Source: Opisthorchis felineus (Eukaryota; Platyhelminthes; Trematoda; Opisthorchiida; Opisthorchiidae). From it: a DNA stretch of 64,000 nt. The notes below the pieces were generated by a model. That model had not been told where the DNA came from and did not search any database. It was given only the letters and a program-made list of their open reading frames with translations. A program made the translations under genes and the position numbers. Below are positions 51,881 to 62,737 of this stretch, in pieces; the first letter of the stretch is position 1; each line of letters opens with the position of its first letter. The DNA is taken from contig SJOL01007017.1 of NCBI GenBank assembly GCA_004794785.1, positions 98,599 to 162,598 on the forward strand, in the 5' to 3' direction.

Positions 51881-52640
51881 CCTGAAACCGCTACCATGGC
51901 CTCCGCGATTGGGGCAACTACGACCTTTGCCACTGAAGTCTCTGCCCCCTTGAGGAGAAAGGCTCCGCCCCCTCCCAGTTTCAGCCACGACATATTCTAT
52001 CCTGGCTTCCATGCTGGTATTTTGGACGGAGTTGAGTTATCTTTTTCTCGCGGATCTCCCATCAGTATCTCCCCATCTGTAAAACCTTCTATCTCTTCTT
52101 CTGACCCAACACTCTCATCTTTCTCATCGTCATTGTCATAGACCCCATCCTCCTCATCGTCGCCATCTTTATTCTTGTAGCCTTCACTGGCAAGTTCTTC
52201 CCTGTTCAGTTTCATTTATTCCAGATTTCCATGGTACTTGGATGTCATCGCCTGACTCGTCGCCGTCACCTTCGTCCTCCCTTTCAGAACCACTGCCAAC
52301 TTGAGAGGAATCCTCAGAATTTTGGGATGGTTTTGGCGTTGCTTGGTTCACTTTACTTTGTTTTTCCCGGCACTGATGTATTTTCCGTGAGCATTTCTAC
52401 CCAGAACTGACTCCAAAAGGGTTGCTAGCCCTTCAGTGTCATACCCTTCTGGAGAGTAACCAAGGTGATGCAACAGATGTAAACTCGACAGTTGCAGACC
52501 CTTCGCTGGCACTGTCATGTCTCCCCTAGCCAGCCGCAGATAGACATGAGGAAGTTTGACATTAGTCCTGCGGGATTTTGGGAGTTCATGAAAGCTTCTC
52601 CAATGAGCGTAGCTGATTGACTATTTGACAATAATAACAA
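51880..52640 (-). pseudogene. broken acidic coding frame, unknown protein
   Basis: On the minus strand three frames follow one another. First comes LPHVYLRLARGDMTVPAKGL, LSSLHLLHHLGYSPEGYDTE, LATLLESVLGRNAHGKYI. A shifted frame follows with SQNSEDSSQVGSGSEREDEG and DGDESGDDIQVPW. A further shift gives KDGDDEEDGVYDNDDEKDES, EEEIEGFTDGEILMGDP and KIPAWKPG. The folded-looking start plus a long acidic tail looks like a real protein that has taken indels, so a pseudogene or a transposon-encoded protein. It faces the BEL/Pao remnant in the opposite orientation. No family is recognised. Confidence 0.4.
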
Positions 52641-52989
52641 GTTGATGTGCCTTCTCTACTCTAGCTGTAGGAGGGCAAAAGAAGCCAAAGCACTGTTTTC
52701 AGCGGGACATTTCCTGAATTTTCTTAAAAAAACCACACTGCATAAGGCCGCAGCCATACGGCAGCTACTGCGGAAAAGTGTGCTGCTACTAAATGTTCCC
52801 GGTGGTAGTGAAGTCAACCCGCATCTGGCCAAGTATATAGTTCCCTCACCGGAGAATCACGTCCCGGTGAGACCCAGAATTTGGGGTCAGCTAATGCGTT
52901 ATGAAAACTCTCCCCAATAATTCTTAAAGGACTGATAAGTGTCGGAGGAAGGCTGTAAAACAGTGGTTTGTCCCAATCCCGCACACATC
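52641..52989 (+). other. possible upstream part of the BEL/Pao remnant
   Basis: A 92-codon plus-strand frame (52642-52920) of mixed composition precedes the integrase remnant. I could not match it to protease, RT or RNase H of BEL/Pao elements, so it is left unassigned. Confidence 0.25.
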
Positions 52990-54095
52990 CCATCATACTT
53001 CCTAGTCGACATCCCGTTACATACTGCTTGATTAGACACTACCATGAGTCGGAAGGACACATGGGCACGTCGCATGTTCCAGCTGTTATGCGTCATAAAT
53101 TAAGGCTTGTCAAATGGGCAGCCGCAGCTAATGGACTTGTGCGTAGGCGTTTGCCATGTAAGGCAAAGTCCGCAAAGCCAGCGGAATAGCTGACAGCATT
53201 CTTACTAGTTTGCGGAATCGAACCTGGTTACGCTTTCACCGCCACTGGTGTGAATTATTTCGGTCCTATTTTTGTAGGCGACGGACGACAGTGGAGGAAG
53301 TGATACGGAAGTAGCTGGTCCTGTTTGAAAATGTGTGCACTTCACAACGAGGTAGCTCATTCCTTGCCGATTGACTTCGTTCAAATGACACTTTCCCGTT
53401 TTGTCAACTGCCGCAGGTCACCAAAGGAAATGTACAGTGACCAAGGAAGTAACTTCGTTGGAGCCCAACTAGAACTTCGGCATTTTCTGAAATTTCTAAA
53501 TTGCGATCCGGTTAATGAGAGGTTGCTAGAGTCGAGTGGCACTTTAATCTACCCTATAGCTGTTACCGCGGGGGAGTATGGGGGCGTTGGATGCGATCTA
53601 TCTGTCGAGCGCTGAGTGAGACCCATTGCGAGCAAGTGTTGACTGACGGATATTTACCTACTTTTCTCACTGACGTGGAGAATATTTTAAACAACCGTCC
53701 ACTTGCACCTGTCTATGACTATTCAGGCTTATTAGACTTGCTGACATCTATCCACTTGTTTTTATTGCGGGAACAGCTTGATTTGTCAGGTGATGTGGCC
53801 GATATACGCGACAGATATACCCAATGTTGGAGATAGGTGGATATCATTTGGCGTCGATGTTTGAAGGAGTACACTCCGCTTTTACAGTTACTACACAAGT
53901 GGATGTGAAACCGTCCAGATTTTCGAGTTGGAGACTTTGTATTATTCAGCGGCGAAAATCCAAGTCGCGGACTTTGGGAGAAAGGCGTCATAATGGAGGC
54001 CATATTCGGGAAGTGCTAGTAAAGACTGCCTCGGGTATGGTTAGGCGTGATATACGTTGCATCTGCCTGCTGAAAGGAGTAGAAGACAAATAGTT
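52990..54095 (+). pseudogene. BEL/Pao integrase remnant
   Basis: Order along the plus strand: zinc-finger H2C2 part HPVTYCLIRHYHESEGHMGT (about 53010); core start GYAFTATGVNYFGPIFVG (about 53230-53280), where the usual catalytic Asp of GVDYFGP is Asn; second motif YSDQGSNFVGAQLELR (about 53430-53475); then MRSICRALSETHCEQVLTDG and ENILNNRPLAPV (about 53590-53720). The GGVWER part holding the third catalytic residue is damaged by a deletion near 53585-53595, so the Glu is lost. The C-terminal SH3-like/GPY-like region (WKRPDFRVGDLVL-type sequence) follows at 53870-54090. It has many frame changes. Gag, protease, RT and RNase H are not found, so the element is 5'-truncated. Confidence 0.88.
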
Positions 54096-54228
54096 GCTCA
54101 CCCATCCTAGGCACATGCTCCGGACTGATGGAGGCGTTTGTGGCCAGAACAATTGTACCAATCGCGTTGATTTCATTCTTGCATGCGTTTGATTGAGTTA
54201 GTAGATCAGAAAAAGTCATGCTGGCTTT
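54096..54228 (+). other. BEL/Pao 3' untranslated stretch
   Basis: Sequence between the integrase end and the polypurine tract. It is still partly open (PRHMLRTDGGVCGQNNC) but has no known motif. Confidence 0.5.
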
Positions 54229-54242
54229 GGGGGGCGGGGCGG
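54229..54242 (+). promoter_or_regulatory. polypurine tract of the BEL/Pao element
   Basis: GGGGGGCGGGGCGG (after CTTT) sits immediately before the TG that starts the 3' LTR. It is the site where plus-strand DNA synthesis is primed in LTR elements. A single-base interruption by C at two places is tolerated in such tracts. Confidence 0.75.
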
Positions 54243-54623
54243 TGTTGATTCTTTTCTTCCATTCTTATCGCGCACAACGTCATCCCCCGTTTGGTTGTTT
54301 CCGTTTTGTCCTTATACCGCCATTATCGTTTTGACCTGAACGTAAACCGCCCTTTGACCTTGTCATTGCACGTGTTGTTTGGATCAACACGTGGGTCTCG
54401 CTATCTTGTGGCCAGCTTGCGTCGGGTTGGTCTGGGCTTTGGGATTCCGTTAGGAATTAGCACTTCCTAAACCGGTGTATAGAAGCCGCATAGTCCCACA
54501 ATTTGAGGTTTGTCCAATTATATTATTTTATTCTTGTATTCATAGTACCGCATTTGTTGATAAAACTCCATTTGAACGAGTTTTGCGCGTAACTCATCGT
54601 GGCCCAAATGACTGCTGGAAACA
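54243..54623 (+). mobile_element. 3' LTR of the BEL/Pao element
   Basis: 381 bp beginning TGTTGATTC just after the polypurine tract and ending CTGGAAACA, so TG...CA. The end is set by where similarity with the solo LTR at 26046-26441 stops. The internal 'TATTATTTTATTCTTGTATT' part may hold transcription or polyadenylation signals. The base right after the LTR begins the truncated non-LTR copy 4. Confidence 0.83.
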
Positions 54624-54629
54624 ATGAAT

Positions 54630-55660
54630 AATACCAAAGGTCCTTAAAGACTTTTGTTGGTTCATCCAAAAACACCTACGTCTTCTTCTCTTCTTTGAAT
54701 TCGAGGAAGATATCGTCTGCATATTTCAAATCGACAAGGTTTTTGTCAGCAGCTATTCGAACACCAATATTTTGAAGATCATCCAGCGTTCGCCTCATTA
54801 TCTCGTCTATCATGAGGGAAAATGAACACCTTGAAGGAATTCACTTTGTGGATGGACCTTTTTGGATAGCTCTCCATATACTCCCATACGCTCGGAAGTT
54901 TGAGAGTCCAGGGAACGTATTACGTTCACAAACTTTGGCGGCTTGCCAAAGATAACAAACCGGTCAACCTTCTAAATCCAGGAATACTAAATTGTGGGTC
55001 GATTGTACGTATGGCGGTGTTCTAGCCCCTGATGGAGTGTGAAGAGTTGGTGAATGCAAACCCTACCATGCCTGAATCCTGCTTTCTGCTCTCGAATCAC
55101 TGCTTCGCAAGCCACCACAAGGCTACTAAGGAGAAGTGACGCCAAGCGGCCCGTTACGACCAAGGTCAAGCTTATCCCACTTATATGCCGCTCTCACTAC
55201 TGGCCCGTTTTAAAAACTGGCATTAAAATCGATTCCTCCAGTCACCTGGGACAGTTTCCTTTTCCCAGATCCAGGCAAGTAGGCTGACCAAGCGGTGATT
55301 AAGGACTACAGTCCGAAACGGCAGCTCGATATCAGTTGAGAGAACGTGTGCGGTCATCAACCTCCGAGGCATTAGGGAGATCCAGGTTCAACATCCAGTG
55401 TTTTATTTAAGTTCAAGGATCCAACCGGTTGGCATCAGCTGGCCAGGAGTGTTCAACCCAGTGTTTGGGATTTGGTTATTCAAAACGGTTACCCTACTTT
55501 TATTCCTGGTGGTTCTGCTCATAAATGGCTTTCAGGGGGCTAGTCGAACGGATGAACTGAAATAATCTTCGGGTATTTCCTGCTCCGTGCTCACCAGGCT
55601 ACAAGTTCGGCGCGCACTCTGAGCTTTGCTTGACATCTAATAATCCATCGGGCCAAATGA
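54630..55660 (-). mobile_element. non-LTR retrotransposon (first family), copy 4, truncated
   Basis: On the minus strand it reads linker pieces near 55500-55560, VPGDWRNRF and FLKRASSESG (about 55230), then REQKAGFRHGRVCIHQLFTL (about 55070). RT has the KYADDIFLEFKEEKK box (about 54720) and VFLDEPTKVF, and stops abruptly at 54630 next to the LTR. The part that should follow (FGMHFAPTKC in relatives) is missing. It is frameshifted throughout. The abrupt end at the LTR suggests that the BEL/Pao element inserted into this copy. Confidence 0.85.
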
Positions 55661-58121
55661 TATTTGGGTGGTTTTATTCCCCCACATTTATTCAAATATG
55701 GCACCCGCCTTCAATGATCGTCAGTCACAATATTGTTTGACATTCAGTAATAAGAATGTTGCTGAATTAACAGAAAGCAGAAATATCCTTTAACCACACT
55801 TACTGAGTATTTGTAGATTTTGGAACCCCTTCTAAGACAAAGGCTGAAAAAAACGAGTGTATTTGAGTACTTGCGATTCACCCAGAACTAGATAATATGA
55901 ACGCAACTCCTTTGACAAGACGAGGCTATACCACAGAAGGTGCCCCTAAAGTACAAAGTAACACAAGACGCTTTAAATCCTGCAGAAGTTTTGTGCGGAG
56001 TTTTAGAACAGCAAACCTCAATTAGCGTAACTGAGAATAAAGCTTACTGGTCAATAGCATTTTCCCTCATTGTGTAACTTGAGTGATCGCCGCAGAATTA
56101 TTGGTTGAGTGGCGCAACCAGAATGTGTTTAGCGTTACCTAACAGGCTTTCATCAAGTTATTGATTCTATCTCAATATAATCTCGTCACAATTTAGCCAT
56201 AACTGAGATTACTCTAGCATGGATTGAGTAATATAAAAATTTTCCTTTTGTCACCAATTAACTGGCTGGACGTATCCGCTTGATAACTTGAGGAAATGTT
56301 CTCTTTACTTCCTTCACCCTACAAGAATCTAATAAAAAACGTCTGTGGGATGAATGGTTTAGATATTTACTGTTGTATACTATGCTGTATTCAGCCTCTA
56401 CAAAGTAAAACGTTCCTTCAGATGCAGAAGCAAAACAGAGGCTTGGAGCGCCAATTATTAGTTTTTACCCTTGAAAATATATGCATATATACCACTTTCT
56501 TTCAAAGTACAAAAAAATCAGTGCTCCTAAATGTTGTTACAGACAGTTTGGGCGTTGAAGGTTTTGATGCAAGACAGACCATTCCTCAAACTGCTAGGAA
56601 GAACAAAATACACCTTTCTTCTAACCACATGAGCTGAGTGGTTAGCTGAGTGCACTTTAGGTCGAAAGGAGTGTGCAAATTTTCCCGCTGAAGCAATATG
56701 TTTTCGTCACGGTGTGCTCAAAGTCTCATAATATTCCATCACATTATTATGTTATCAGTGGTAGAAGTGGACGACGGTAAGTAATTAGCAGCGAGCGAAA
56801 TCAGGCAGGTAACCAAAATAAACGTTATGTTCAATTTTTTATTTTGGCTTTATGTGATAGCCCATAACGGCATGATTATTAGATATAATCTATTGTATGA
56901 CTTTCACTAATTATCAGCGCGAGTGGATATACACCACGCGCTTCTTGATGAAATTTTAACTAAGCGCTCACAGACCTCCTGTTTCCACTTTCAAAGGGTA
57001 TTAAGGAAGAAAAAATTAGCAATCTATCCGCTTCTAGCCATTCTTGGACAGAATTTTAGTCGCTCACTGCGCCACAACTGTCAACGAAAAAACGACCGTA
57101 TGGTGATACAGTGGAGTAAATATGTAAGCCTCGGCAATCTATTACATCTCTACAAGTAACTAGAGGGTAACTTGGGTGAACGCAGAGTTTGCCTCAACAC
57201 GCTTTTTTGAAGCAGAATGCGGGACTTATCCTGAAAAGGAATTCCTGTTTTCTCAGGGATGGACACATTTTACTAGCCCCAGAGTCACTGAGAATTTGCC
57301 GAAAGAGGTGGTTGTGGAAATCCCAGCAGAAAACATCGCAAACATATCTGTCGTGAAGTGACTAGTAAACAATTTCTTAAAACGCCCGCCCATCGTGAAT
57401 ATGCATATGTGAAACAGAAAGCCTAATGTTGGTAGTGTGAATAGCATTGTATATACTGGTGAGACTCCGTTTTCGTGGATAACAAGCGGATTCAGTTGAA
57501 AAGCGGCACACAAATATGGATGAGTTCCAAATATTCTATAGACAGACCATTGGCGGGTAATTTGGGTCACTTAATTGGATTCATTTAGTTTGAAGGTAAC
57601 CAGCGCATTTATATGAACATTTCCGAGTGGAGGCTCAACCTTTGGTTGTCACTGTAAAGTAAACCTGACTACTCAATAAAAACTGCTGTATGTCGGCGAT
57701 TAGAGAGGTAACAAACAGTCGGGCTACTATATTTGGCAATAAATTTTGCAGGAGCACTACTGCCCAGCCGATTGGTTGGTTTAATTAGCATCGTTTCTAG
57801 GGTGGTTTAAAAGTCATGCTTCAAACCAACACATGTAATTTTGAGGACATTTCTGTAAAACAGGCATGTTTTACTGCATCATTATAACTGACTGTTAAAA
57901 AGGAAAGAAAGAAAACCACAAGCAATTCGTTGAACGTTATTGTGAGGAAATCTGATAATTATATCCCTAGCACTCTACTGAGAGCAGCTCATTGGTTTTA
58001 ACGGAAATTGCACCTTTTCAGAGATAATTAAATAACCGGAGCAGTTTTTCCGCTTCTTGTCAAGTATTGTATCTGGTTGGGAAAAAACATACCTTAATTT
58101 TGAAAAACTGTTGCACTTACA
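55661..58121. other. AT-rich intergenic or intronic DNA
   Basis: Open frames of 60-113 codons (56296-56637 plus, 57176-57361 plus, 57253-57570 minus) are present without recognised domains. The 57256-57354 part has an acceptor-like 'cctgttttctcag' and a coding-like frame (GWTHFTSPRVTENLPKEVVV), with the minus strand open too. Not strong enough to call. Confidence 0.3.
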
Positions 58122-58142
58122 GAACCCGAAGATGACAACGAT
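58122..58142 (+). CDS. candidate 21-nt microexon
   Basis: Twenty-one bases between 'gttgcacttacag' and the consensus donor 'gtaagtg'. In the phase that joins to the next candidate exon it reads PEDDND with partial codons at each side, giving an acidic run continued by E-D-P in the next exon. Its length is a multiple of three. Small symmetric exons are known in flatworm micro-exon genes, but one or two do not prove such a gene. Confidence 0.3.
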
Positions 58143-58203
58143 GGTAAGTGAAGGTCGTTTCACGTGACGATGGTTGACTTGTTTAAGAATGCTTGTCTTC
58201 CAG

Positions 58204-58319
58204 AAGATCCGTGTTCAGCTGTTGTCCCGTTCACCTATCTGAACACTTATGTTGCAAACATTCTTATCAGCAAGCGAGGTGATACCCTTGATGAGTTGAA
58301 GGAGCTTCGCTATATAGAC
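58204..58319 (+). CDS. candidate 116-nt exon, unknown protein
   Basis: Lies between the acceptor 'aatgcttgtcttccag' and the donor 'gtaagc'. Entering with two bases it encodes DPCSAVVPFTYLNTYVANIL and ISKRGDTLDELKELRYID, ending in phase 0. This looks like a genuine helical protein segment. Its phases fit both the 21-nt exon before and the 59567 exon after. No family is recognised. Confidence 0.42.
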
Positions 58320-58983
58320 GTAAGCAGGGTTGTGTCCCCGCTTAATAAATTGCAGTGTTAGGCTTTACTATAGTGGTTTGTTCGAAAGACCGTTGATAAT
58401 CTCTAAAATAGGTTTGCTCATTTCTGCTTGTAAAACTTTGACAAATTCGCATATTATACTTGTCACCGTTTTATTGTATTGTTTATCGTTTTCAAACTAC
58501 AGTTGTGTTTATGAACCAAGGTTCGTATTAAAAATGTCGGACAAGGTGCAAGTTCTTTACAATTTTCTACTGATTTAATCAACATACATTTTTGGACCTT
58601 TGGTTAGATAACATGTCCACATGAAGAATGCATTTTACAAATTTAGGGTACAGGGTTTATCCCATTTTCAGTTGCTATCGGGAAACGATCAAACAGACTG
58701 ACGATTTATAATGGTTCCAGTGTTATTGATAAAGTGGTGACAAATAACAAAGAGAGACATGTTTTTGCTGACTAACGCTGAATAAGGCTGCCTTTCCTGC
58801 GAAAATTAAGTTAAAAGCAAGATGATAACAATACGGCAGGTCTTCGCGATGTTAAATGGTTTGGGCTTGCTTGTTACGTTTGAGGTTAACTGTAGCTGTG
58901 TGTGCTTGGAAAGGTTTACATGGTAAATGGCATCGACTGCCACAAAAGCCCTGCTTAAGTTTTACATAATGTCAAATAAAACT

Positions 58984-59017
58984 GTGGATCCTAACTCCCG
59001 TTTTTAACAGGATCCAC
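58984..59017. other. inverted repeat with BamHI-like core
   Basis: GTGGATCCT (58984-58992) and its complement AGGATCCAC (59009-59017) are separated by 16 bases. A 9-bp perfect stem. No function assigned. Confidence 0.55.
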
Positions 59018-59393
59018 GGAATCTCTAACACTGGCTTGACCGAAAAATCACACCTCCTCATGGCAAGGAAAACAGTTTCTTGTTTGTAAACCAATAGTAA
59101 AACTCTACTGTATATTGTTTAAGCGTATTTTTATTTTATTGTTGAACTTGTCCGATGAGGCTTGACTGATTAAGATCGTTTGCAAGTTTGCGTTTACTGA
59201 CTGAAATACTACTAGTTAAAAGGTCCAATCGCTAAAGAATCACATGACAACATAAAACTATCAGCGATGATCAAATATTAAACCCGAAGCGCGTATTAAT
59301 TTCCGCGGAATCAGTTTTTCAAAACGGTTTCGGCCTTGAACTACGGGTTATTCAATATAGTATACTATTTGGCCACATTTGACACAAGTTCGT

Positions 59394-59420
59394 ATTATTA
59401 TTTATTATTATTATTTATCT
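59394..59420. repeat. (ATT)n microsatellite
   Basis: Short ATT/TTA run, 'attattatttattattattatttat'-like, with no associated element recognised. Confidence 0.8.
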
Positions 59421-59566
59421 AATGATATTATTAACTTAAGAAAATGATCATAGACGCACTAGTTTCTTCTCGCTTAATTTCAAGGTTTTTGGCTAGTCAA
59501 ATAATGACTCGTTACTTTTTGCCTGAATAGCAGTTGCAAGACTCGGTACATTATCTATCTTTACAG

Positions 59567-59707
59567 CATTCGAGGAAGGAGATATTGGTGAGAATATATT
59601 GCTCGTACAAAATTACTACCACCATCAATCCTAACTTTACGTTTTACGGAGCTACGATTGATATTGTTGAGAATCCAGACAAATCAGTCAAACATTCGTG
59701 GGTCTTG
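59567..59707 (+). CDS. candidate 141-nt exon, unknown protein
   Basis: After an acceptor 'ttatctatctttacag' the frame reads HSRKEILVRIYCSYKITTTI, NPNFTFYGATIDIVENPDKS and VKHSWVL, ending in phase 0 at the donor 'gtagga'. An earlier donor 'gtgaga' at 59588 would give a 21-nt version. The pattern of alternating hydrophobic residues suggests a beta-sheet domain. It is phase-compatible with 58204-58319 and 62611-62737. Confidence 0.38.
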
Positions 59708-61119
59708 GTAGGATCGCCTATCACACCAGTTCGAGGAATCAGTTCAGTTTTATGTATGTTCAGCTAGGTTGGGAAGTTGCACCGCCGAAATTTCTGGTAA
59801 TACACTTGGTAGGTTTTTTTTGGAAGAAATAGCATAAATGACCTTACTGCATTCTACTATCATAGGTTGTAAACATATCGTCCATTAAAATGCAAGGAAA
59901 AGGTTGCCAACATCCAACCACTATTAAATAAGTTTACTAACAGCTGCTGTTCTTAATATGTCAGATGAAATGTGAAACAAAAAATAGGCGGACTTGCATG
60001 TTGTAAATTCGGCTCCATCACTTGATGTTTTGTGTGTGTAATTTTCGACAAAATGTAGTCTACGTAAAAGGTTAACTGGCATCAATATATATCTTGCTAA
60101 CTTCCATGTGGAATGAGGAATTTAGCTAACCTAAATGACACTGAAGGTATACATATTCAACTGGGGAACTTTCCCAATAGTTTTCCAGCTATGCTTTTTT
60201 TCAAGGTCGTTATTGTTAGGAATGAACTAACACTAGAAGAACATCGTACGTCAATTGGTGCATTTCAGGGTTTTAGGATTTACCTACCAGTGAAGACCTA
60301 TTGCTCTAGCATTCGTTGCAATGTACTGCCATTCAAAAACTTTCGGGGGGAATAACATCCAGTTGTCAAACCGGAATATAGAACGCTACATTTTCGCTCA
60401 CCCCAGCTGCCCAGGGTGGCACACAGTCTTCACAAAATCTGCTCAGATGACCCACAATCAGGCAGTTAACTCATTCTTTGGGTTTACGTGGGCAGTAGTA
60501 AACAGCTTCGGTGGAATACATTAATGTGACTCGCTTTACGCGTTTCCAGCTATTATCATCAGTACGTTCCTGGGACGCAAATCGGTGCGGGTTTTTGATG
60601 CTCCACATAGTACTGTTGGCCGTACTTCACTTATGATGGCTGTTTGAGTATCTACCGCCATCAGTTGACTGGTCAGATTTCGTTCTGATGAGTGTACGTC
60701 CATATGATTTTGAACTTACCTTGTCCGGTTCTCATTTCTTGGTTCATATTTAGGTCAAAATGACTCATTGTATATTACGCTGTGATCTTGTTGGGCTCCG
60801 AGAAGCTTTAGTTTCTTGGATGGTTTTAATTGTTTTGATTGTGCCACTGCGTAAAACGGATCCAGCCGGCAGAATTTGTAGTAGACTTCCATGCCTCCAA
60901 GTAAGCATCTGAGTGGTTTGAATCCATACTTGCGAAGATTTTCAAGGTTTTAAAATAGCACCTCCAGTATGGGAGAACAAATTACGGGTCTCGTCTTCTG
61001 ATTGTTGAATTGTGTTCCTATATTAGCTGCTGCGAGGAAAGATAGCTAGGAGGATAGTTTTTCTATACATCAAGAAAGTACGTGAATGGCAATCTAGATT
61101 ACCGCATCAGGCAGGTATC
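59708..61119. other. probable intron or intergenic, nothing recognised
   Basis: Frames at 60113-60355 and 60321-60524 have no domain or splice support. No repeat is recognised. Confidence 0.35.
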
Positions 61120-61380
61120 ATGATGTTCCGTAGACAGATCATTACTATAAGTGAGCTGGCTCAAAGACCATTCGAGGCGACCGGCAAAACTGGACGAAGT
61201 GACGCGTTATACCGAATTACCTGCGCTACCCTTGATGGGATTTATGTTGGGCAAGCGGAGAGAGAAACACAGTTCGCAGGCCAGAAGCCAGCGTGCGTTA
61301 TTCCTAATCCTCATGGAGGAGAACAAATATGGTTGCATGTGCGGTTCTAGAAACGCAAAATTAGGATACGCAAACGTATG
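61120..61380 (+). pseudogene. possible GIY-YIG-like endonuclease remnant
   Basis: Plus-strand frame with GRSDALYRITCATLDGIYVG, then QAERETQ. This resembles the core 'vYRIpC..C...YVGeTGR.l' of GIY-YIG domains found in Penelope-like elements and related mobile RT elements of animals. The part after YVG is degenerate (QAERET for ETGR), and the frame breaks near 61310. It is a short fragment only. Confidence 0.45.
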
Positions 61381-62610
61381 AGATTGTCATCAGAACTCTT
61401 GCACTCTGTAGGGTTACCAAGAACATCACAGGGGAAACGAACGCTTCTCTAAGATAACTCATTATCGCTTCAGTAGTGACCATTTTTCTAGAACTACCCG
61501 TAAGAATAAGGTAGATGTCAATGAATCCTGTTTTCTTAACTATTCTTTTGTTTGAGGACACGGTACAAACTTCGTAGGTTGAACGGATTATCGCGTCTCG
61601 AAGAGTGGATAAAAGTCTGTCATGACATAGTGGGATACATGAAATGAAGCATGTAGCGTGCACGATCTCGACCGATCTACTCGATGCTATGCATCATGTT
61701 TACCCGCTCGATTTGTCCAGTGTGACTCATTTAGTATCGCCCAATTTTTTCAAGATCATTCAGCGAATCAACTGTCAACAACCAAAGCAATCGACGTTAG
61801 GTTACGCCAACCACAAATGCGTCATAAGGAACATTAAATGATACCTCTTGGCCTGCCTGGGCCAACGAAACACACTTGTCTGACCGGTCCCAACTATATG
61901 CCATTGAGTGATGCTGTATTTTGGCACCATTAGACAAGATGTATGTACTCTTACTTATTGTTTTATTCATACCTATAGCCCTACCTGGTGGTCTGGACCA
62001 CATGGAAAGCAATTATCCACATACTACATGTTCTCAAACAGTTTGTTGAGTTTTCAGCTTAACATTTTATATGGACACTTTAGTGTAAACTAACAGTTGT
62101 AATACTAGTCCCATGTGCAAAAGAGCTTGAAGCTGAACTTTGCTTTCAGTCACTAGTTAAGTGTTTTATCTTTATATGGTTGAGAGTAAATAGTTTTACA
62201 GGGTCGCTTTCTTAAAATGTATTTGAACCGCTTCCTTGATGTGCATATGAGAAGGTACATTAAATCACGTATTCGGACGGTTGACAAATAGCTACTGAAA
62301 ACCCCAACCAGTCTATATGTGTTTGGTGTACACGGTATATCTCAGAGTGCCATTCATTTTATCCCAGTAAGCCTCTCAGTACTAGCCAAGGGATAAAAAT
62401 GGTCATTGCTGTCAACATGTGCGAATCACCTGCTTTGGTTTAAAATATTAGAGACAGACTCATATGTGATAATGAATACTTTTAACAGCTTATAAAAACA
62501 CTTCTTAGGATTTATGAGCTTTTGAACAAATCTGAGCGGCTTCACAATAAAATTTATCGAAGATCAATTTACTCTTCCAGCTAATTCCAAAATATAAGTT
62601 TGGTTTTCAG
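61381..62610. other. probable intron or intergenic, nothing recognised
   Basis: No supported gene, element or RNA. The 100-codon minus-strand frame (61361-61663) has no domain. Confidence 0.35.
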
Positions 62611-62737
62611 TTCGCGGTGACAGTTATCAGCAAATTAGTTTATCTCAAATGCCCTGTAACAATAAACGGGCTACGTCGGTCCATACCTCTCAACAACTGG
62701 CCGATATCTGTCACCTTCTTAAATACTGTTTATGGAA
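62611..62737 (+). CDS. candidate 127-nt exon, unknown protein
   Basis: One of the best splice-signal pairs in the right half: acceptor 'aagtttggttttcag' and donor 'gtaagta'. The frame FAVTVISKLVYLKCPVTING, LRRSIPLNNWPISVTFLNTV, then YG plus one base is fully open. Phase 0 at entry fits 59567-59707. It is beta-rich in look. No family is recognised. Confidence 0.45.

Noticed and set aside
57253..57570. 105-codon minus-strand frame as an exon
   Set aside because: No matching acceptor and donor were found, and the composition is compatible with chance in AT-rich DNA.
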